5,187 bases of DNA, taken from positions 1 through 5,187 of the forward strand of contig JAOUHR010000181.1 in assembly GCA_029884515.1 (NCBI GenBank), given 5' to 3'. Positions 1-5,187 of this stretch are shown here, in pieces. The position numbers were made by a program, and so were the translations under genes. The stretch's first letter is position 1. Every line of letters starts with the position of its first letter. The DNA comes from Gemmatimonadota bacterium (GTDB lineage Bacteria; Gemmatimonadota; Gemmatimonadetes; Gemmatimonadales; Gemmatimonadaceae). The notes under the pieces were generated by a model. That model searched no databases. It saw only the letters and a list, made by a program, of their open reading frames with translations, and was not told where the DNA came from.

Positions 1-50
1 CCTGGGTCGCGCCACGAACACGGTTGCGGTCCGGCCGTGCGTGTCGGACG

Positions 51-78
51 TTGAATGCGTGGGCTGGCGCCCATACTG
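51..78 (+). promoter_or_regulatory. Weak sigma70-like promoter candidate for the VOC gene
   Basis: TTGAAT at 51-56 and CATACT at 72-77 (or ATACTG at 73-78) resemble -35 and -10 boxes, each with about four of six consensus bases. They are 15-16 bases apart, slightly shorter than the usual 17. This is the least GC-rich stretch before the VOC gene, and it would place a transcript start about 20 bases upstream of the start codon, just ahead of the GGAGG site. The match is weak and could be chance. Confidence 0.25.
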
Positions 79-87
79 TCCACTCAC

Positions 88-92
88 GGAGG
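88..92 (+). promoter_or_regulatory. Ribosome-binding site that sets the VOC start
   Basis: GGAGG lies 11 bases before the ATG at 104. The spacing is a little long but acceptable. It supports the ATG at 104 over the in-frame GTG at 41, which would add 21 residues that do not look like VOC sequence. An ATG at 94 is out of frame. Confidence 0.55.
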
Positions 93-103
93 CATGCCGA
101 ACC

Positions 104-538
104 ATGAATGTCCCAGCGACCGACAAGGCCGGCCACACGATCCGCGCCGAGCCGCAGTCCTTCCGCGCTCACGACCTGATGGCGTCCCTGACCGTACGCG
201 ACCTGGAGAAGAGCGCGGCGTGGTACCGTGACGTGCTCGGCTTCCAGGTGGAGCGACGCCACGAGCACAAGGGCAAGGTCGTCGCCGTCTCGCTGAAGGC
301 GGGGCGCGTGCAGCTGCTCCTGAACCAGGACGACGGCGCCAAGGGGTGGGACCGGCAGAAGGGAGAGGGGATGTCCCTGCAGTTCGCCACGCTGCAGAGC
401 GTGGACAGCGTCGCGGACCGCATCAGGGCGAGCGGTGGCGTGCTGCAATCGGAACCGGCGGACATGCCGTGGGGCGCGCGCGTGTTCCGTGTGGTGGACC
501 CGGACGGGTTCAAGCTCACGATCTCCTCGGGGAGCTAG
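104..538 (+). CDS. VOC family protein (glyoxalase/bleomycin resistance fold)
   Basis: This is a 144-residue, single-domain cytoplasmic protein with no signal peptide or membrane segment. After a variable N-terminal tail of about 22 residues, the VOC fold begins with SLTVRDLEKSAAWYRDVLGF (28-47), the classic opening strand and helix of the family. It continues through a strand with VQLLLNQDD (69-77), a second-repeat strand GMSLQF (89-94), a helix around 100-111, and the closing motif DPDGFKLTIS (132-141). VOC proteins either catalyse metal-dependent reactions (glyoxalase I, dioxygenases, FosA-type thiol transferases) or simply bind drugs, as in bleomycin resistance. Here the positions that usually carry His/Gln/Glu metal ligands appear to be Ser28 on the first strand and Thr139 in the last motif, so a metal-free binding role seems more likely than catalysis. 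That is inference from motif alignment by eye. The start at ATG 104 is chosen for the GGAGG upstream; an ATG at 179 would begin almost at the fold edge and has no such site. The substrate is unknown. Confidence 0.92.
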   Translation: MNVPATDKAGHTIRAEPQSFRAHDLMASLTVRDLEKSAAWYRDVLGFQVERRHEHKGKVVAVSLKAGRVQLLLNQDDGAKGWDRQKGEGMSLQFATLQSVDSVADRIRASGGVLQSEPADMPWGARVFRVVDPDGFKLTISSGS

Positions 539-553
539 AGGCCGGAAACAGAA

Positions 554-576
554 GGGGGGGCTCCCCCGTAGTGGGG
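554..576 (+). promoter_or_regulatory. G-tract/C-tract hairpin with alternative pairing before the permease start
   Basis: A run of seven G (554-560) is followed by CT and five C (563-567), which can fold into a five-pair G:C stem with a four-base loop. The same C run can instead pair with GGGG at 573-576 across a five-base loop, and those G bases are the only Shine-Dalgarno-like sequence before the ATG at 582. The two stems exclude each other, so the G tract could act as an anti-sequestering element. No U-tract follows, so it is not a standard terminator. A regulatory role is inference; GC-rich DNA makes short G:C stems common. Confidence 0.3.
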
Positions 577-581
577 TGGCG

Positions 582-2999
582 ATGCTCGACCCGCGCTTCC
601 ACATCCGCATGGCCCTGCGCACGCTGCGCGCCGCGCCGGCCGTCACGCTCCTCGCCATCCTCTGCATGGGACTCGGCATCGGCGCGGTGACCACGGTGTA
701 CAGCACCGCCTCGGCCTTCACGCTCCACCCGCTCCCGCAGCTCGCGCACCCCGAGCGGCTCCTGCTCGTGGCCGACGCGCCGGCCAACGCGCCGCTGCGC
801 GGCGCGAACGTGGCGCAAGCCACGTTCACCGACATCGCGGCGCTCCCGGAGTTCTCCGTCGCGGCGGCGCTCGGCGACTTCACGGCCAACATCGAGGGCT
901 ACGACCTCCCGGAACGCGCGAACGGCGGACGGGTGAGCGAGGGCTTCTTCCGGCTCGCGGGCCGCACGCCGATCCTCGGCCGCACCTTCCTCCCGGAGGA
1001 GATGCTGCCGGGCGGCGACCGCGTGGTGATCCTCTCGCACGGCCTCTGGCAGCGCCGGTTCGGCGGCGACCGGTCGGTGGTGGGCCGCACGGTGCGCCTC
1101 AATGGCGAGCCGTGGACGATCGTCGGCGTGATGCCGCAGGACTTCGTCTTCCCCGCCGGGGCACAACTCTGGGCGCCCCTCGCGCCGACACCCGCGGACG
1201 CCGTGGACCGCAGCCGGCGCGACCTCTTCATGCTCGCGCGACTCGCGCCTGGCGTGGCGCCCGAACGCGCCGCCGCCTCCGTCGCGGCGCTCTCGTCGCG
1301 GCTCGCGATGGACTGGCCCGCCGCGTACGAGGGGCGCGTGCTCCACGCACAGCCGGCCGAGGCGTTCTTCGGGCAGGGGCCGCGGCCCTTCATGCTCGTG
1401 ATGCTCTTCTCGGTGGCGTTCCTCCTGCTCATCGCCTGCGCGAATGTCGCGAATCTCCTGCTCGCCCAAGCCACGGGGCGCCGCAAGGAGACCGGCGTGC
1501 GCGTGGCGCTCGGCGCCACCCGAGGTCGTCTCGCGGCGCAGTTCCTGATCGAGAGCCTGCTGATCTCGCTCGCCGGCGGTGCGCTCGGCGTGCTCTTCGC
1601 GTGGTGGGGCACCGGCGCAAGCGCGGCCACGGTGCCGGTGGAGGTCCAGCAGTACATCCCGGGGTTCGGTGCGATCCACCTCGACACGCGCGCCTTCGTG
1701 GTGGCGGGCGTCGTCTCGGTGCTCTCCGCACTCATCTTCGGGATCGGGCCCGCGCTCGCGGGCTCGAACGTGGACGTCGTCACCGCACTCAAGGATTCGG
1801 GCAACACCGAGTCGCCACGCTCGGCGTCGCGCCGCTTCCGCGCGGCGCTGGTGGCGGGGGAGATCGCGATGGCGCTCATGCTCGTGTACGGGGCGGTGCT
1901 CATGGTGACGACCTTCCGTCGCCTCTCCGTCTCGGATCCTGGCTTCCGCACGGCGAACGTGCTCACGGGCGCGGTGACGATCCCCGAGACCGACTACGCG
2001 ACCGACACCGCCGTGGTGCGGTTCTGGGAGCGACTCCGCGTGGAGCTCGCGACCGTGCCGGGCGTCACCGCATCGGAGCTGACGACCGTGCTGCCGATGA
2101 CGTGGGAGGAGCAGCGCACCCGGTTCTGGCCGGAGGCCGAGAAGCCGGAGCGGCCCGAGGACATCCCGACGGCCGGCCTGCGACGGGTCTCGCCCGGATA
2201 CCTCGACGCGCTCGAGGTGGGCGCGGTGAGCGGCCGCGCGTTCGCGAGCACGGATGCACAGGACCGGCCGGCGGTCGCGATCCTGAGCGAGAGCGCGGCG
2301 CTGCGGTTCTTCCCCGCCGGCGACGCGGTGGGCGGGCGGCTCACGACGGGCGTCCGCACGATGGAGGTGGTGGGCATCGTGCGCGACGTGCGCGCCAACC
2401 CGCTCACGTCGTCCGAGCCGCTCGACGTGGTGTACGTGCCGCTCGCGCAGTGGATCTCCCGCTCGGCGTACGTGGTGCTCAGCACGTCGCAGGATCCCGC
2501 GGCCTTCGTCGCGCCGCTGCAGGGGGCGGTGGGCCGCGTGGATGCGCGCCTGGCCGCGGGCAACGTCTCCACGATGGAGCGCGTGGTGGCGGCGGTCACG
2601 TCGCCGCAGTCCGCGACCGCGCAGATGCTGCTGGCCTCGGCCGTCATCGCGCTCTTCCTCGCCGCCGTCGGGACGTACGGCGTGATGTCGTACACGGTGG
2701 CGCGCCGTACGCACGAGATGGGCCTGCGCATGGCGCTCGGCGCCGACCGGGGCGCCGTGATCCGCCTCGTCGTCGGCGGCGCGCTGCGCCTCGCGGCCGT
2801 CGGCATCGCGATCGGGGTGCTTGGCGCCCTCGCGATCGGCCAGGGGATGCGGGCCATCCTGTTCGACACGAGCCCTTCCGACGTACGCGTGCTCGCGGGC
2901 GCGGCGGTGTTGCTCGGCACGGTGGCGTTCGTCGCGGGCTACCTGCCGGCGCGGCGCGCGGCGGCGACGGATCCGGTGCATGCGCTCCGAGGTGCATGA
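582..2999 (+). CDS. ADOP-type ABC transporter permease (duplicated MacB-PCD/FtsX)
   Basis: This 805-residue inner-membrane protein has two tandem halves, each a periplasmic MacB-type core domain plus an FtsX permease domain. The first transmembrane segment is at about 19-43. The first periplasmic domain spans roughly 44-268 and includes the family motif LNGEPWTIVGVMPQDF starting near 173. FtsX helices lie at about 270-295, 320-342 and 370-393. A linking helix at 419-445 leads to the second periplasmic domain (about 446-680), followed by helices at about 682-705, 740-763 and 769-790. The cytoplasmic FtsX motif appears twice: ETGVRVALGATRGRL at 303-317 and EMGLRMALGADRGAV at 712-726. The protein ends in the usual PARRAAATDPVHALR tail. 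This matches the ADOP permeases known from Acidobacteria and Gemmatimonadetes in both length and layout. MacB relatives act as mechanotransmitters driven by a separate ATPase; no ATPase gene is in the window, so its partner and substrate are unknown. ATG 582 is preferred because it starts just before the conserved N-terminus (MLDPRFHIRMALRTLR); a GTG at 576 is a possible alternative. The ribosome-binding site is weak. The gene begins 43 bases after the VOC stop codon. Confidence 0.95.
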   Translation: MLDPRFHIRMALRTLRAAPAVTLLAILCMGLGIGAVTTVYSTASAFTLHPLPQLAHPERLLLVADAPANAPLRGANVAQATFTDIAALPEFSVAAALGDFTANIEGYDLPERANGGRVSEGFFRLAGRTPILGRTFLPEEMLPGGDRVVILSHGLWQRRFGGDRSVVGRTVRLNGEPWTIVGVMPQDFVFPAGAQLWAPLAPTPADAVDRSRRDLFMLARLAPGVAPERAAASVAALSSRLAMDWPAAYEGRVLHAQPAEAFFGQGPRPFMLVMLFSVAFLLLIACANVANLLLAQATGRRKETGVRVALGATRGRLAAQFLIESLLISLAGGALGVLFAWWGTGASAATVPVEVQQYIPGFGAIHLDTRAFVVAGVVSVLSALIFGIGPALAGSNVDVVTALKDSGNTESPRSASRRFRAALVAGEIAMALMLVYGAVLMVTTFRRLSVSDPGFRTANVLTGAVTIPETDYATDTAVVRFWERLRVELATVPGVTASELTTVLPMTWEEQRTRFWPEAEKPERPEDIPTAGLRRVSPGYLDALEVGAVSGRAFASTDAQDRPAVAILSESAALRFFPAGDAVGGRLTTGVRTMEVVGIVRDVRANPLTSSEPLDVVYVPLAQWISRSAYVVLSTSQDPAAFVAPLQGAVGRVDARLAAGNVSTMERVVAAVTSPQSATAQMLLASAVIALFLAAVGTYGVMSYTVARRTHEMGLRMALGADRGAVIRLVVGGALRLAAVGIAIGVLGALAIGQGMRAILFDTSPSDVRVLAGAAVLLGTVAFVAGYLPARRAAATDPVHALRGA

Positions 3000-3015
3000 T
3001 CCGTCGGCACGGCGG

Positions 3016-3375
3016 ATGATCGGGCGCGCAGGACTCTGCGTCCTGGTCCCGCTCCTCCTCCTCGGCTGCCACCACGCAGTGCCGATCGAGACGGAGGCCC
3101 CGCGCGACCAGGCGTGCAGCGGCTAGCTCATCCTCGACTTCACCAACCACCTCGCCAGGGCCGTGCAGGTGGGCTGGATCCCGCTCGGGCGACTCGCCGC
3201 CGAGGGCGGCGCCGCGGGTCCCCTCTGGCTGGGTGTCGTCGCACTGGGCTCGGCGCGCTACGCGGTGCCGGGCCCGGGACGCGTCATCTTCAGGACGGCC
3301 GATCCCACCGGCCTCACCGAGGAGCGGCACCAGGTGACGTATCGCGTGCTCTGCCGCCGGACGCGGGGACGCTGA
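3016..3375 (+). pseudogene. Small lipoprotein gene interrupted by an in-frame TAG
   Basis: From ATG 3016 the frame encodes a lipoprotein signal, MIGRAGLCVLVPLLLLGC, with one Arg in the n-region, a hydrophobic core and an LLGC lipobox ending at Cys18. This predicts lipid attachment at the envelope. Codon 37 is TAG (3124-3126). The same frame then stays open for 82 more codons to TGA 3373-3375. That downstream part reads as a compact beta-rich domain: LILDFTNHLARAVQVGW, then LWLGVVALGSARYAVPGPG, then RVIFRTAD and VTYRVLC. Read through, the product would be 119 residues, with Cys34 just before the stop and Cys113 near the end, a possible disulfide pair. Small lipoproteins with a C-terminal strand domain of this style occur in Gemmatimonadota, but I cannot name the family. 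The TAG could be a one-base nonsense mutation, a sequencing error, or a readthrough site. As it stands, only a 36-residue lipopeptide would be made. A separate start at GTG 3163 has no well-placed ribosome-binding site. The start lies 16 bases after the permease stop, suggesting co-transcription. An in-frame ATG at 2980 is a less likely start because it would bury the signal peptide. Confidence 0.65.
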
Positions 3376-3457
3376 AGCGCCAGGAGTGGAGCCCCGCGCG
3401 GCGGCCGTGGTGGGATCCGTGCACTCGCGGTAACGTTGCTGTGTCCACTTCACCACG

Positions 3458-3463
3458 AGAGGA
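3458..3463 (+). promoter_or_regulatory. Ribosome-binding site of the metalloprotease gene
   Basis: AGAGGA lies four bases before the ATG at 3468, the best-formed ribosome-binding site in the window. It fixes the start of a protein whose N-terminus is a clear signal peptide. The gap 3376-3467 otherwise shows no convincing -35/-10 pair and no hairpin followed by a T-run; the small palindrome AACGTT at 3432-3437 is too short to interpret. Confidence 0.75.
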
Positions 3464-3467
3464 ACTG

Positions 3468-5187
3468 ATGTCGTTCGCCTCCCGCCGCATCGCGCCGCTT
3501 GCCGCGGCGCTGCTCGTCGCCATCAGCGCCGCGACCCTCGCGTTCGCGCCCGCCGCGCTCTCCGCCCAGGCACGCGCGCTCCCCTCCATCGCCGAGCGCA
3601 CCGCGGGCATGACCGCGAAGCCCGGCTACTTCACCCTCTATTGGGACGAGGCGACCGGCAAGCTCTTCTGGGAGATCGACAAGCTCGACACCGAGTTCCT
3701 CTACCAGGTGTCGATGGCGTCGGGGCTGGGCAGCAACCCGGTCGGCATCGACCGCGGCCAGCTGGGCGGCACGGCGATCCTCGTTGCCAGGCGCACGGGC
3801 CCCCGCGTGCTGCTGATGGAACCGAATTACCGGTTCCAGGCGCGCGGCACCGCGAACGCGAAGGAGCGGCAGGCCGTGGTGGACGCCTTCGCGCCATCCG
3901 TGCACTGGGGCTTCGACATCGTCGCGCAGACGGGCACGAGCGTGCTCGTGGACGCGACGGGCTTCTTCATGCGCGACGCGCGCGGCGTGGTGGAGACGCT
4001 CGCCGGCAGCCAGCAGGGGCGCTACCAGCTCGACGCCAGTCGCAGCACGCTCCATCCCGACGCGATCAGGTCGTTCCCGGAGAACAACGAGGTCGAGGCG
4101 ATCCTCACCTTCACCACGAGCCAGCCGGGCCGGTTGGTGAGCGGCGTCGCCGCCTCGGGCGAGGCGGTCACGCTCCGTGAGCACCACTCGCTCGTGAAGC
4201 TCCCCGGGCCCGGCTATGAGCCGCGCTTCGCGGACCCGCGAGTCGGCGTGAGCGGCGGCGACGTGATGGACTTCACGCAGCCGATCGACAAGGACGTCTA
4301 CCTCCGGTTCGTCGCGCGGCATCGCCTCAAGAAGAAGGATCCGCGGGCGGCCCGCTCCGAGCCGGTGAAGCCGATCGTCTATTACATCGACAACGGCACG
4401 CCGGAGCCGGTGCGCTCCGCGCTCGTCGCCGGCGTGAGCTGGTGGAACCAGGCCTTCGAGGCCGCCGGCTACATCAACGCGTTCCGGGTGGCGGTGCTCC
4501 CCGACAGCGCCGACCCCGACGACATCCGCTACAACATGGTCCACTGGACCCATCGCAGGACGCGCGGCTACTCGTACGGCGGGAGCGTGGTGGACCCGCG
4601 CACGGGCGAGATCATCCGCGGCAACGTGAACCTCGGCAGCCTCCGCCTGCGGCAGGACTACCTGCATGGCCAGGGCATGGTGGCACCCTTCGGCGCCGGC
4701 GCCGACGACGAGCTCGCCGACGCGCCGAACTTCGAGTACCTCGCCGAGGTCGCCGAGAACGGCGATGCGCTGCAGATGGCGCTCGCGCGCGTGCGCCAGC
4801 TCGGCGCGCACGAGGTGGGCCACACGCTCGGCTTCCCGCACAACTACATCGGCAGCGCGCTCGGCCGCTCCACGGTGATGGACTATCCCGCGCCGCTGGT
4901 GCGGATCACGCCGCAGGGCACGCTCGACCTCTCCGATGCGTACGACCAGAAGATCGGTGACTACGACAAGCTGGCGATCACCTGGCTCTACCAGGACTTC
5001 CCGCCGGGCACCGACGAGAAGGCGGCGCTCGACAAGATCGTGGAGGACGGATACAAGAGGGGCCTGCGCTACGTCGGCTACCGGAACAACAACTTCATCG
5101 GCGCGCCGGCGCAGTTCGCCTCGGTGTGGGACAACGGCGCGAACCTCGTGGACCAGCTCAAGGTGGAGCTGCAGGTGCGGCGGATCG
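3468..5187 (+). CDS. Secreted zinc-dependent metalloprotease (DUF5117/DUF4953 metzincin), 3' end missing
   Basis: The frame is open from ATG 3468 to the window end, giving 573 complete codons with no stop. The N-terminus is a Sec signal peptide: Arg6-Arg7, a hydrophobic core at about 8-30, and likely cleavage after Ala33 (ALSA) or Ala35 (AQA), so the product should be exported. Mature sequence starts with a short linker. A region resembling DUF5117 follows from about residue 53 (GYFTLYWDEATGKLFWEI) to about 270. The catalytic DUF4953-type domain begins near 300 (KPIVYYIDNGTPEPVRSALV, then SWWNQAFEAAGY) and includes VVDPRTGEII near 376-385. The zinc site HEVGHTLGFPHN at 448-459 fits the metzincin pattern HExxHxxGxxH: His448, His452 and His458 as ligands, Glu449 as catalytic base. 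Met471 in STVMDYP is a plausible Met-turn. All key residues are present, so an active peptidase is expected; its substrate is not known. Relatives are usually about 800-900 residues, so roughly 250-300 residues lie beyond the window. It sits 92 bases after the interrupted lipoprotein gene and has its own good ribosome-binding site, so separate expression is possible. Confidence 0.94.
   Translation, partial: MSFASRRIAPLAAALLVAISAATLAFAPAALSAQARALPSIAERTAGMTAKPGYFTLYWDEATGKLFWEIDKLDTEFLYQVSMASGLGSNPVGIDRGQLGGTAILVARRTGPRVLLMEPNYRFQARGTANAKERQAVVDAFAPSVHWGFDIVAQTGTSVLVDATGFFMRDARGVVETLAGSQQGRYQLDASRSTLHPDAIRSFPENNEVEAILTFTTSQPGRLVSGVAASGEAVTLREHHSLVKLPGPGYEPRFADPRVGVSGGDVMDFTQPIDKDVYLRFVARHRLKKKDPRAARSEPVKPIVYYIDNGTPEPVRSALVAGVSWWNQAFEAAGYINAFRVAVLPDSADPDDIRYNMVHWTHRRTRGYSYGGSVVDPRTGEIIRGNVNLGSLRLRQDYLHGQGMVAPFGAGADDELADAPNFEYLAEVAENGDALQMALARVRQLGAHEVGHTLGFPHNYIGSALGRSTVMDYPAPLVRITPQGTLDLSDAYDQKIGDYDKLAITWLYQDFPPGTDEKAALDKIVEDGYKRGLRYVGYRNNNFIGAPAQFASVWDNGANLVDQLKVELQVRRI

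Noticed and set aside
41..103. Upstream GTG start for the VOC protein
   Set aside because: The extra 21 residues look unrelated to the family, and the GGAGG site at 88-92 fits the ATG at 104 better.
554..567. Rho-independent terminator after the VOC gene
   Set aside because: The G/C stem is short and is followed by GTAGTGGGG rather than a T-run.
516..2981. Very long open frame (821 codons) on the minus strand opposite the permease
   Set aside because: The translation is dominated by Arg, His, Glu and Ala, typical of the antisense of GC-rich codons with G/C in third position. It has no recognisable domain, while the + strand frame is a clear ADOP permease.
1112..3019. 635-codon frame on the + strand inside the permease gene
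   Set aside because: It is Arg/Gly/Ala-rich out-of-frame reading of the permease, with no domain and no ribosome-binding site.
2996..3019. Tiny frame overlapping the permease stop as ATGA (seven codons)
   Set aside because: It encodes only MIRRHGG and has no ribosome-binding site. The overlap is probably coincidental, although translational coupling to the lipoprotein start at 3016 cannot be excluded.
3163..3375. Independent 70-codon gene starting at GTG 3163
   Set aside because: It has no well-placed ribosome-binding site and begins in the middle of a strand-like segment. It is better explained as the distal part of the interrupted lipoprotein gene.
3450..4841. 463-codon open frame on the minus strand opposite the metalloprotease
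   Set aside because: It is low-complexity Arg/Ala/His/Val-rich antisense of a confidently identified gene. No motif is visible.

Overview
The window is uniformly GC-rich, and every gene I can support lies on the + strand. The gene types suggest a soil or sediment bacterium of the Gemmatimonadota or Acidobacteriota type. They are an orphan duplicated MacB/FtsX-like permease (ADOP family), a VOC protein of a kind common in such genomes, and a secreted DUF5117/DUF4953-type metzincin. This assignment is inference from gene content and base composition. No marker gene is present.

Layout: positions 1-103 hold no gene I can identify, only a weak promoter-like pair and a GGAGG ribosome-binding site. 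A 144-residue VOC (glyoxalase/bleomycin-resistance fold) protein follows at 104-538. A short gap then contains a G7/C5 hairpin that could compete with the next gene's ribosome-binding region. An 805-residue ABC-type permease with two MacB-PCD/FtsX halves occupies 582-2999. Immediately downstream (3016-3375) is a small lipoprotein gene of 120 codons, interrupted by an in-frame TAG at codon 37. The reading frame beyond the TAG still looks like the rest of the same protein. After a 92-base gap with a good ribosome-binding site, a secreted zinc metalloprotease starts at 3468 and runs off the window end; 573 residues are visible, including the full HExxHxxGxxH motif and a Met-turn.

The permease and the interrupted lipoprotein are close enough (16 bases) to be co-transcribed. 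The other spacings neither prove nor exclude an operon. Three of the four genes are envelope or export-related, but no shared pathway can be read from the sequence.

I found no RNA genes, CRISPR array, insertion sequence, origin or attachment site, and no convincing new multi-gene system. The most notable observation is the amber-interrupted lipoprotein.
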